Below are positions 23,598-34,292 of a stretch of DNA of 64,000 bases, piece by piece. The stretch's first letter is position 1. Each line of letters starts with the position of its first letter. The notes under the pieces were generated by a model, which did no database searches, had not been told where the DNA came from, and was given only the letters and a program-made list of their open reading frames with translations. The DNA lies in NCBI GenBank assembly GCA_022225965.2, contig JAKJXP020000023.1, positions 1 through 64,000 of the forward strand, given 5' to 3'. The DNA comes from Diatrype stigma (lineage: Eukaryota; Ascomycota; Sordariomycetes; Xylariales; Diatrypaceae). The position numbers and the translations under genes are program-made.

Positions 23598-24242
23598 ATG
23601 GCATCTCTCCGATCTTCGCAGCAAGCACTACGCTGCCTCACACAACGAGGGGCACGCACCACCACCACCACCTCCGCCGCGATCTGCGCTCCGATAACGA
23701 CGATACTCCCCCGCCGCGCCCCACGAACAGCACTCTCCCACCACCCGTCGCAGCGCTTCTACAGCGACGACGCGGCACCCCCGGCCCCGCCGCTCCTGCA
23801 AAAGCTCAAGGCGGACCTCAAGGCGGCCATGCGCGCCAAGGACGCGCCGCGGCTCTCCGTGATCCGGACGGCGCTGGGCGCCGCGACCAGCGCGTCGAAG
23901 ACGGGCAGCGGGCTGGCGACGGACGCGCAGGTGGTGGCGGTCCTGCGGCGGGCGCGGGCGGCGTCGGCCGAGGCCGCCGCCGAGTTCGCCGCCGCCGACC
24001 GCCGCGACCTGGTCGAGGGCGAGGAGGCCCGCATCGCCGTCTTCGACGAGTACGTGGCCGGGAGCGGCGTCGAGACACTGTCGGAGGCGCAGCTGCGCGA
24101 CGTCGTCGCGGCTGTCGTCCAGGCCGGGGAGACCAAGATGGGCGAGGTCATGAAGAAGCTCCTCGCGCCCGGCGGGCCGCTGGAGGGGAAGAGCGTCGAG
24201 AGGGCGGAGCTGGCGAAGGTCGTTAAGGATGTTTTGGGTTGA
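23598..24242 (+). CDS. AIM41: GatB/YqeY-domain mitochondrial protein
   Basis: Single-exon gene, 214 residues, ATG in CACCATGG context. Residues 1-~55 form a Ser/Thr/Arg-rich amphipathic leader (SQQALRCLTQRGARTTTTT, then a second basic run ending QRFYS) typical of a mitochondrial presequence. The rest is a YqeY fold: LLQKLKADLKAAMRAKD, then RLSVIRTAL, then EARIAVFDEY, then GETKMGEVMKKL. YqeY domains are related to the tail of the GatB amidotransferase subunit and bind tRNA. The yeast homologue AIM41 is named for altered mitochondrial inheritance, and its molecular role is not defined. The length fits the family. Codon third positions are very GC-rich, which explains the spurious open frames on the other strand. 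Confidence 0.88.
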   Translation: MASLRSSQQALRCLTQRGARTTTTTSAAICAPITTILPRRAPRTALSHHPSQRFYSDDAAPPAPPLLQKLKADLKAAMRAKDAPRLSVIRTALGAATSASKTGSGLATDAQVVAVLRRARAASAEAAAEFAAADRRDLVEGEEARIAVFDEYVAGSGVETLSEAQLRDVVAAVVQAGETKMGEVMKKLLAPGGPLEGKSVERAELAKVVKDVLG

Positions 24243-25671
24243 AGAGGGGGGATAGGTGGTAGGGTAAGGGGACGGGGGTTAGGGTCGTCTACATAGACAG
24301 GTTGGTCGTCATTGCGGCGGTGTTATATGAATATGATGACGATGATGGACATGTACTATATATGTATGTGTAGTTCATGATGCATGGCATGCATGGGAGG
24401 GAACGGCGCTCAAAAATTCAGACAAAAGATCTTCACTCTATGCTTGAAAACACTGTTGCATTTCAGTTGTCTATAGCTGTGTTAGACACGAGGTGATGAA
24501 GGTGTAATATGTCAGTTATACCATCCTAGGTAAGCTCGCGGTCGATATAACTCGGTGAGGTGAGATTTTGTGCCCCTTGTGTGTGTCGTATGAGTGAGAC
24601 GCTACACATTGCTCCAAGCGAATGGTCATTTTTGTACTTACAATACTCAAATGATAGAATAGGGGTGGGGACCAGGGCTCGTGGAGGGTGAACTGCATAT
24701 ACAATAGCATTTTATAGGCCATGTTGACCTTTGGTATTCCCATGACCAAGTGTCTGCGCTTTGGTTCGTACCCGTCAACGAAATGCCGAGATTATGGCAG
24801 GACAGTGCCAAGTAGGAAGATATGCCCCAGGGAAGGACTACCTAGGTAGCGTATGAGGAAAGAAGGGAAGGGGGGGTGGGGTGGGGACCCCTTTCTCCGT
24901 ATCTAGCGCCACGAAGTACATATCTCTAAATCTATTGACTTGGGGGAAGATCCAGCATGACAGAGGATATGGAACACAGCGAAGTTGGACGGGGGGTTAT
25001 ATCGTATAAGGGTGCCCCTGAAAATTTGCCTGGCCAACAGATTTTCAGATTCTTTAGGTTTATCACGTTTGACCCGTTTTTTTTGAAGATATCCCTGGTT
25101 GTCACGGCATGTCTTACGATAAAAGCTTAGGCACGATATAGAATTCCATATTATAACATCTCGCGAAGCGAATATCGAACGAATCAAGGAGGTATCTCTT
25201 CATGCTATGCTGAGTCCCTATGTTTGGATGGTCAGGCAGGCAGTCGGGCAGACTCTGCCCAACAAACCACCCCTCCCTAGGCATGACCGACCTAGTTACC
25301 TATCGAACATCGAGACCCAATGGTTGGTCTTGTTTCGTGTACCTGTTCGCCTAAACGCCTTGTTCGGTTTCCCATCTCGTGAGTAGGTTCGACCCAGCTC
25401 AGCTGAATCAAAAACTTCCCTGCCCCCTCTTTGATCGATCGTACGTTCGTGGTAATTACCAAAGCCTTCGCCTCGTCTCCTTGTTCATGTTCGTCACTCA
25501 TCATACACCCAACTCGTTAAATCACCTGGTTCGATTCGCTCGCTTGCCCGTTTTTCTGTCTTCCTCGAAGACTTCATAGCCTTATTTCCCCTCCCCTCCT
25601 CTGGCTCTTCTCTACTAGTACCTGTATTCTGAGCCCCATCGATTCACTTACTACATCCACTCACCCATCCA
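24243..25671. other. Spacer between AIM41 and GCP2 3' ends
   Basis: This 1.4-kb convergent intergenic region contains the 3' ends of both neighbours. No open frame reaches 100 codons and no RNA gene is recognisable. Confidence 0.5.
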
Positions 25672-28631
25672 TCAAGCAGCTCCACTGAGATCCTCCTCGT
25701 TTCTCAGACCCGCGTACTCGGTCCCCTGGTTGGCCGTGGCGAGGCGGGCACAGAGGCTCAGCAGGACGACCGTCTCGGTGGCGGCGTAGTGGTTGAGGGC
25801 GTCGAGCAGGATCTGGAGGTGGCGGCTGAAGTTGGTCTCCCACTTCTTGATAATCTCGAACAGGCCGGCAATGCGCGCCTCCTCGTCCTGCAGCAGGCTG
25901 TTGCCGCCGGACGCCATACTCTCATTGCTCCCCGCCGCCGACGACTTCTGCGACCGGGACGCCTGGAAGCGCCGCCATTGCTCGTCGCTCATGTTGGGCG
26001 GCTTGATGGGCCCGATCAGGTCCGGGTCCGCCTTCTCGAGCTCCCGCGACAGCCAGTTCGTGTACGCCGCGAAGACAGTGCACGTTTGCATCAGCTTCGA
26101 GTGGATCTGGGAAGTGCAATGTTAGTCGATACTCATAATGGTGATAGTCCAAGGAACAAGAAATACTAACTCTGATAAGCTTGCCGTTGGTGAGCATGCA
26201 GCCCTTCAAGCAAGTATCCAAGAAATCCACATGGTCCTGCATAAGTTCGTCGACCGTACGGTCGGGCTTTCCCGAGCCATCTATACTGCCGTCTTTGGCT
26301 TTCAGTCTGGACATAAGAGACTGCCAATTCGGCTCGATAACTTCCAAGGTACAGAAGTATAGGAGTTGCTGAACAAAAACTATCATGCGTGCCCTTAATG
26401 TCCAGACACGCCTCTTCCAGATCTCTAGCCTGCGAGCCGAGGATTTATGACACCACACAATCGCTCTGTGATGGGTCTGCCAGGTTGTCGAGAGTTGCGA
26501 TTCTAAATATCTGAGTGACAGGAGATATCGGAAGAGTGCCTGATATCGCCATATTGTTTTTCGGCTAATGACCAACGATACGGGGAATGGCACGGTATAA
26601 TTCAGTTGTAGCGACGTGAAACCGACGGCGTTCTTATCGTTCTCGATCGGTTGGTTGCTTAAGGGCTGAAGTGCCTCCCCTTGTTCTATACCGGTGATAC
26701 TAACAACCCGCTGCAACATTTTGATGAGGCTGACCTCGTTCATTTCGACGTGTACATCTTCCTTAAACGGATCAAGCGAGACTATAGTCCCCGTCTGGCG
26801 TAGAACAAGGTCGAGAAGTGACTGCAACTTAACGGTATTAACGTTCTTGACTGGTTTGCGCAACTCCGACGCACCGAGTTCGAGGAAGTAGGTGAAGTAG
26901 TCTGAAGGATCGAGAAAGAAGTAGTGTTTGAGCGAACGCAACCTGGCGGGGAGGGCATGTGTGGTCAATAGTAGCTTCATCAGCGATTCATTCGCGTGGG
27001 CATACGCATTATTGACGTTTTCGAGAAATCGAGGGTCGTCGAATGACTTGGGTAGATCCTGGGCAACCTTGCTAACATCGACACCTCCACATTCGCGAAC
27101 GACATTCAAGTACTTCCCAGCAAGTAGCACCTTGTCCTTAACACCTAGCAACTGAGGAGGAACGTCATGATCACGTATAGTATATCTTCTTTCCCAATAG
27201 TCGTCCGTATAATCTTGCTCCAGCCTGTCCCTTCTAATGCTCTTTTGCTCCTTGATCAAGAATTCGGAATGGGGATCATTTATTCCTCCGTGGTGCAGCC
27301 ACTCGTTCAGCATGGTCATGTATGGTCGGCTTGCGTCGCGTAGCAAAGACGTGAGCAGCGATCTAGCGGCTGGGTCCCCAGACATCGTTTCGAGCCTTTT
27401 CGTGATGACCCCTATTACCACGCCTCCCCGACAAATCTTCTTTCCGGTCATATTCCCGGGCACGAGGTCCCCGCCTCGCTTTAAGTTTTCTAGAATGTTA
27501 TCGATGTCATCCGGGTCGGAATCTTCTGAGCTTTCTTCATCTAGCAGTGCATTCCTCTTGAGAAAGTCGTGAGCCAGAGAGTAAAGCTGCAGCATCATCT
27601 GACTAGTAGGAAGCGTATGTACGTGAAGAAGGTGCAGAGTGAAAGACTCGTTTGTCAAGAACTGCGTCTCCAGCTGGGCTATCATAATCAAGTAGTCGTG
27701 TAGAAACTTCCTGATGGCTGCACAAAGCGCATGGTTCACAGACCCAAATTCTTCCCGACTTTGTACGTCGACGAAGGTCTCAAGAGCAGAATAGTGAGTC
27801 GCCATCTTGAGCATCGATATCGTCAAGTCTTGCAAGCTTGGATCAAGCCCTGGCGATATCTTATAGATAGGTCCTTCAAGCCGCTCCCTTTCCTCGGTCT
27901 GGTTGTAAGAGGGCGCAAAGCAAATGTATTGCCCTTCGTAGCCCATGAAGACAAACAGCAAGTCCTCGATCATAGCCGCCTCCTGAGCCTCCAAAGAGAG
28001 CTCATATAGGGGTTCAGGCTGTAGAGAGGGGGTCGCATCTGATGCCCGGGGAGGTAATGATATGCGAATCGCGAGTGGAGCGGTAGTAGGGGGTGTTAAA
28101 CTGGCGATAGGATCCCACGCCTCTACAACGATCTAGATGTTAGACAGACCGAACACTTCTTGAGACATGATATATAGATTTCATTTCAAACCTACTAGGC
28201 GGAGGTTCCTGCTTTGGCTCCCTCGATTTTGTCTCAGGCGGGCGCATCTTGACAGGCTCTTTCATCTTCCACTTCTCGGGCGGGGCGGTTTCCTTCGGCC
28301 GTCTCTCAGTGCTCCTCGTTCGAGCGATCAGCTTGTCTTTGGTAGTTATGGTTGTGCGCTCCGTCCTTCGTTCCTCGGTGTTGCTCCTGTTCATGGGCCG
28401 CGGGTTTCCGGAAGCGGAGCGCTTATGGGCTGGATTGGTATACGGTGCATAGCCTGATTGCGGTGAAGTGGCACTTCGCGAATGGCTTCGCTCAGCCCTT
28501 GCGCGGGGAGGTCGTGGTTGTCCATCCCTATCCGAGTTTCCGTTGGCGCTGGCGTTGGCGTTGGCGTTGGCATTGGCATTGGCATTGGCGCGTCTCTCTT
28601 GTGCTTGTGGGTTGGAGAGTCTGGAAGACAT
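25672..28631 (-). CDS. GCP2: Gamma-tubulin complex component 2 (GCP2/Spc97/Alp4)
   Basis: CDS complement(25672..26106, 26171..28122, 28196..28631), 940 residues. Introns are 64 nt (GTTAGT...CCCAG) and 73 nt (GTAGGT...TCTAACAT...TTGTAG). The product nucleates microtubules with gamma-tubulin at the spindle pole body. Diagnostic stretches are the N-terminal GRIP1 region (EDLLFVFMGYEGQYI), FLIKEQ and DDYWERRYTIRD, and above all LLAGKYLNVVRECGG, the GCP2 signature. The C-terminal gamma-tubulin-binding domain includes HYFFLDPSDYFTYFLELG and KLIRIHSKLMQTCTVFAAY across the last splice. The N-terminal ~150 residues are disordered and basic, with an Asn-Ala repeat at residues ~15-30. For intron 1, a nearer AG (CTAG) beside the branch site appears to be skipped, since only the TTGTAG acceptor keeps frame. 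Divergent from PUP2. Confidence 0.93.
28541..28590. repeat. Coding hexanucleotide repeat in GCP2
   Basis: GTTGGC/ATTGGC units on the plus strand encode alternating Asn-Ala near the GCP2 N-terminus on the minus strand. The unit length of six keeps frame when the number changes, so length variation would be tolerated. Confidence 0.85.
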
Positions 28632-29424
28632 GGTCGCTCTGGGGCGACATCTGGAACTACGTCGTCCAACGCGTATATATATGTATACCTACGCAAGTGC
28701 TTACATGTGATGGGCATACATATGGGTCGGCGTTGGGGCAGTCGTGGACTCGTGGGGTATTTGGTGTTTGGTGTTTGGTATTTGGTATTCTCGAGCCTCA
28801 GGTTGGGGAGTGACAAGCAGTCAAGACGAGTTCTTATTCGCCTATTTGCTTCTTATTTGCTGCAGTCCATGCATATCTAGGCTGCTGTTGGGCACTTTAT
28901 CGCCAATTGAGAGATCGCGTCCTAACTGCATAAGAGATGCTTAGCGCGGGACAGGTCGTTAAAGCGCGTCACTACCTCTATCCATATGATAATCGAGGCC
29001 TATGAGATGCTGCACTTCCCCAGCCTACAAAATACATACATACATACATACATACATACATACATTGTATCAGAAGCTGGGTGGTCAAAGCTTTAGCATC
29101 CAGTGCGTACCTACCCTGCCAGCCTGCCTACCTTTAGGTACCTAACCTGCCCGCAGTTTAACTAACAGCGAGCTTCGTCAACGGTGTAGCAGCCTACCCA
29201 CCTCCCTAGGAGCCTATCAGGGGAGCCTTGCGTTGCCCGCCCGCCTTACGTCGGAAGCTTCCTAAGCTCCAGACTGCCTGGCATTTCAGCCTCTCCCCCA
29301 TCCCACATCACCACCATTACCACCACCACCAACGCAAACGCAAACGACTTGCCGGACAGGCGACGCAACATAATACTACTTCCTTTGTCTTTTCTAGAGA
29401 GATACCCCCCCGAAACCCGTCAAG
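28632..29424. promoter_or_regulatory. Divergent promoter region GCP2 / PUP2
   Basis: This 793-bp spacer separates two head-to-head genes and must contain both promoters. It includes a (TACA)n run at 29033-29065 and CCACCA/CAC-rich tracts at 29305-29340 close to the PUP2 start. I cannot assign a transcription factor site with confidence. Confidence 0.5.
29033..29065. repeat. (TACA)n microsatellite
   Basis: About eight perfect TACA units in the GCP2/PUP2 intergenic region. Confidence 0.9.
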
Positions 29425-30471
29425 ATGTTTATGGCAAGATCTGAATATGGTACGTGATAACTATAAGCTCCAGAAGCTTCATGCCATCCCGCATTCTGAG
29501 AGATAGCTGCTAACGCCGACGAAAACGGACAACAGACCGGGGCATCAAGTGAGTTCACTTTCTGCACATATGCACATGCACATGCATACAATACCTCCTC
29601 CCCTCCGATAAGAACGTGGCATCGAGTAGCACACAGACGGAGTTAAGAGACCATGAACCTGACCAAACAACCACCAACAGCACCTTCTCGCCCGAGGGCC
29701 GGCTCTTCCAGGTGGAGTACTCGCTAGAGGCGATCAAGCTAGGGTCGACGGCGATCGGGGTAGCGACGTCGGAGGGAGTCGTGCTAGGCGTGGAGAAGCG
29801 GGTGACGTCGACGCTGTTGGAGACGTCGTCGGTCGAGAAGATCGTGGAGATCGACCGGCACATCGGGTGCGCCATGAGCGGGCTCCAGGCGGACGCGCGC
29901 AGCATGGTGGAGCACGCCCGGGTCGAGAGCCAGTCGCACCGGTTCAACTACGGCGAGGACCTCCGGACCGAGAGCTGCACCCAGGCCATCTGCGATCTGG
30001 CCCTGCGGTTCGGCGAGAGCGCCGACGGCGAGGAGTCCATCATGAGCCGCCCCTTCGGCGTTGCCCTGCTCATCGCCGGCTACGACGAGGACGGCCCCCA
30101 GCTCTACCACGCCGAGCCCAGCGGCACCTTCTACCGCTACGACGCCAAGGCCATCGGCTCCGGCAGCGAGGGCGCTCAGGCCGAGCTGCAGAACGAGTAT
30201 CACAAGGTGCGTTCCGGCTTATCATCTGTCTATCGAGCCAGGGCAAAGCTAGGTTCCTACTTTACTAACAACGTAACATGATGTGCTCAACAACTAGTCC
30301 CTCACGATCACCGACGCCGAGACGCTAGTCCTGAAGACGCTGAAGCAGGTGATGGAGGAGAAGCTCGATTCGAAGAACGTCCAGCTAGCGAGTGTGACCA
30401 AGGAGAAGGGCTTCAGGATATATACCGACGAGGAGATGGCCGCCGTCGTCGAGAGATTACCGGCGAACTGA
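29425..30471 (+). CDS. PUP2: 20S proteasome subunit alpha 5
   Basis: CDS join(29425..29449, 29536..29548, 29681..30206, 30298..30471), 245 residues. The product forms part of the outer alpha ring of the 20S core particle, in nucleus and cytosol. The alpha-type N-terminal signature, which gates the pore, is assembled from three exons: [21 protein letters not shown]. The alpha5-specific body follows: [37 protein letters not shown], then the C-terminal exon [22 protein letters not shown]. The length matches the family. Exon 2 is a 13-nt micro-exon, and all introns have CTAAC or CTGAC branch sites. Codon use is strongly GC3-biased, as expected for a highly expressed gene. Divergent from GCP2 and convergent with the downstream Zn-cluster factor. 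Confidence 0.95.
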
Positions 30472-30980
30472 GGTTGGAACCTTATGTCATCATCGTTTCT
30501 CTTTTAGCTACCAGGCACCAGCTCACTGCCCCCTAGCCTTCGAGTGTCGATCGAAGGGAAAGCAGGCAAAGTAAAGAATGAAGCAGATAAATCTGGAACA
30601 AGTCACGAACTATGGCGCGTCTGGGTCTGGACTGCACTTCTGAGCATGCGAGATCCCCTAAAAGAAAAGAAAAAAAGCATTATATGGACACTACTAGATG
30701 AACAAGGTGATATGTATCATTAGTATATGGACGACCAGCTTTTTCTGCTTCCCAGGGGGTATTATAACATCTCAACGCTAATAAATCAAGCTTCGAAGCT
30801 TGTGTCGTGTCCAAGGAAATCTAAGCAGTATCCTACTCGTTACGAGTATCCAGACCACCCGAAGCCCAATCCCTCTTCTCTCGCCGTGGGCATTTACCCC
30901 TATACTACAGCCAGAAAAGCAAAAACAATAGAACATCCCACCCATCATAACCCTATTTGGGTTAGATATAATGTTACAGC
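30472..30980. other. Convergent spacer PUP2 / Zn-cluster factor
   Basis: This 509-bp spacer holds the two 3' ends. It is AT-rich, with an A/G-rich AAAAGAAAAGAAAAAAAG tract at ~30659-30677. No gene is seen. Confidence 0.5.
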
Positions 30981-33900
30981 TCACTCCTTCTCCCCAGTTT
31001 CTAGCTCCAGTCTTTCGAGATCGTGCTCAACAGACAGCAAGCCCAACGCATAGTGCGCCTGTTCCTCCTTGGCCAGGACGATCTTCCCTGCTTCGTCCTC
31101 AACCTCCTGGATGCGGCGGTCGATACGCCGCGGGTTACCCCAGATCGAGACGCCAGGGTCCGTGTTCAGGTCGGCCGCTCGCGCGTAATGGGGTCCGCGA
31201 CCAAGGGCGGCCGCCTTAGTCCAGGCTGACTCACAACCATCCGCGATCTGCCGTGCCGACTGCCAGCCCGTTAATCGGCCAATGTCGTGTAGCCGCCGGA
31301 TTAGCCAGTGCCGTTCCGCATCCTCACGATACTACAACGGGCGTGTAGTTAGTATCAGCATCAGGGGACTTTAAGGGGCTCGGAGCTCCCATATAAGGGT
31401 CAAACGATGTCGACGGTGATGTGCCCTGGGAGATTTTCTTACCTGGACGCCGGCTACAAACAGGCAAAACGCGCTCTCGATCAATGCAGCTCCCATAAGC
31501 GTGCTGACTTCATCCAGACACCAGATATTCTCTTCTAGCCCAGCTGCAATGCGCCCGATCTCGTTTGCATACGGGGCAGTTGTTCGTGCCGCGAGACCAG
31601 CAGCCATCATCGCTACGGGCGGCATATCAGGATGTGCTCTGTGCAGCATGATATATCCCATATAGTAGTTCAGCCAGATTCCAGCGATAGAGTATGTTCT
31701 ATAATGTGCTGCTGGACCGAACGGTGTTGCCTTGGCTGGGTAGACGTCCTCGCCCAAAGGTTGGAATTCTGGCCCAAAGTAGGTCCTAAAATATTCGAAA
31801 GCCTTCACAAGGCCTTCCCATTCCCGGAAAGCCTCAGCGGTCAAGACCTCAATGTCCATCTCATCAGGATCATTGCTCCGTGGTGATGCTTCTCGCGGAG
31901 GGCTGAATCCAGCTGGCATTGGCACTTTATCCGATGCAGGCATCATTCCCGCAAACATGCCGGGCGGCACACCAGGTTGGCCTGCTCCATTCATTTTCAT
32001 GAGTCTTCTTTTTCGTGAGAGGTCTCTGGATGAGAAGTTCGTCAGGCGAGCTAGGAGGAGCATGAGATGATCATATGTGCCATAGCTATATAGATATTAG
32101 TGGGTTCCTCGTGGATATCTTGATTAGGCCCCGACTTACATAGCATCGAGTCTTCCTATTGGAGCTCTTGGTGGGCATTGTGTCCAATGTTTGTATTCCA
32201 AGCTGGGTTTGATTAGTCTCAGACGAAACAAAGGGGTGTGGGTATGCGTATTTGGCGACTTACAATAATCGAGTTCCGCCGAGGATGCTCTGGTAGACGT
32301 CCATCTTCCCATACCACCAGAAAAGATCGCTTAGTTTCTCATAAGTTTCTATGTCCTTGGTAGTCAACTTCATTTTAGGCCTGGAAAATGCGCTCTGTTC
32401 CTCCGGGACCATGCCAAGTTCATCATAGGAAATGTTTTTGCCCGTGATAGCTCTGAGAAGCTCTACATCGATGTCATCCCAGTCCCTGTGCAGCGCAGTA
32501 GATTCGTCATCTTCATGAATGGCACCTGCAAAGCCACCTTGGTACTGTGATTGGTTGGCCTGCTCACGTTTGTGCCTCGCCTCTATCTTCATCGCCATGA
32601 TAGATCTCGTCATTTCGGCCAGTGGGATCTCCTTTATTATCCACCTAGCTCCAAGGAGGTGTTTGCTCCACTTCTCATGGTCAGAATTCCATACCTCGTA
32701 GAAAGCCAAGAGTAGTGTTGCAGCCAAGTTGGCAGGCTGTGTACGCCTCGCAGGCCGGCCCACGTTCTTGGCTATTCTTCGTAAGGCTAAATGGTAGTGC
32801 CTGAGTGATGCTGTTGGCGGGACCGCTTGAAGTTTAGCTATTTGTAGGCTTCCAAGAGCTAATATAGCTTGGAGAAGGGCCGGGTGGCTGAAGGATAATA
32901 CAGGAAATTGATCTGTGAATATTAGCGACGGACGATTTTCATTTAGTAAATTATTACAAAGACACCTACATGTCCAAATATGCTGCCGAGATTTGGGAAC
33001 TGGTTGTCCTTGAAAGAGTGGGGACGGGTCGAATGGATGTCGCTCGTATAATGATATACTCGGCCCAGTAACATTGATGAAATGCCAAAACACGGAGGCG
33101 ATTTGTTTGTCGTTAAGGGGCGAGCTCATCGGCGAAGGCTCATACGTTGCAAGGAAGTTGTCCGCGGCGAAGAACGAGAAAGTTCTCGCCTGTGTTTCGA
33201 AGAAGTTGTTGGTCTGGTTCAATCGCTGAGATACGACAAGCCCGACTTCATCCATTCCAAGATGCGACTCTTGCAGTATCGGTACCATTTCGTCATCCGA
33301 ATCTTCCATTGAAGCATCATCGTCGTATGAGGGATACCCGAACTCTTCAAATTGCGGCCGTGAGGCATGCGATTGATCAACCTCAGCTCGCGCCTTCCCT
33401 TTATACTGTGATCCGCTCGCCTCTTGTTGTTGCTGCGGCTGGCGGTGGTGTTGATGCTGCGTCAATAGCTGCTGGTGTTCTTGCCGCTGCGGCGGCAGTG
33501 GCGGCGGCGGCGGTTGATGCTTAGCAGGGATGTCCTGGTAGTCCCTTGAATGGTTGACAGGAAATTGATTAAAGTCAAGGGGTGGTTCCTGTCTCCATTG
33601 ACTATGCGAAAATCCATCCACGGTCTCCGGAGGGAAGAAAGTGTATCGGGAATGCGCGGGCTGGGGTGGCCCGTAAAGTTGGGATTCGTAGTTTAAGGGG
33701 GGAGATACCATAGGTCCGGCCTGGCCAGGGTAGACATGGCTGAACTGAGTTGCGCCGACATTATGATACCCGACGGTCGGCGGTTTTGGTGCGATGATCT
33801 GCAACGATTGGGAAGATGACCGTTGCTGTGCTGCAGACAGCTGCTGCTCCCTGACGAGGGACTGTGGTGAGGGGGCGGGATAGTGTACAGGACCATAGGG

Positions 33901-34292
33901 GGCATTAGCGAAAGCGCCAAGGGGGTCTTTGAATATAACTCGTTGGTTATATCCCTCGCATTGTCGCTTCGACTTCAAGCAGTTGTTACACGTCGGCCTC
34001 CCCTCGTCACACTTTATGCGACGCTTTCGACAAGCTTGAGATCAGTTAGTTGCTAGCACCGACACTACGGCACATACCCGAGAGGTCAGAACAGAAAGGG
34101 AGGGGAGGAAAGCAATGGGGAAAAGGAAAATGGTGACGCACTAAGGCAACCTGTTTTAGTTCTCTTCCTAACAGTGGTAGAAGCGGGCTTCTTGGGGTTG
34201 GAGTTATCGTCTTCGTCGTCATCCTGATTTGATCCTCTTCGAGGCTGCGACTTGGAAGACGAATGTTCAGGTGTCACCTCTATAGCGTCCAT
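30981..34292 (-). CDS. Zn2Cys6 fungal transcription factor
   Basis: CDS complement(30981..31331, 31443..32085, 32140..32202, 32264..32912, 32970..34034, 34142..34292), 973 residues. The zinc cluster C-x2-C-x6-C-x6-C-x2-C-x6-C uses Cys 49, 52, 59, 66, 69 and 76, and is interrupted by intron 1 just after Cys49. It is followed by a Gln/Pro/His-rich disordered region (~85-290). The fungal transcription-factor middle homology region runs from ~290 to ~850 (HIWTYQFPVLSFSHPALLQA, then GRLDAIYGTYDHLMLLLARL across exons 3-4). The C-terminus is coiled and acidic (IDRRIQEVEDEAGKIVLAKE). The 57-nt intron 32913..32969 has no stop in frame, so an unspliced reading simply adds 19 residues, but removing it restores the family sequence. 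The protein is a nuclear DNA-binding regulator; its target genes cannot be inferred. Confidence 0.88.
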
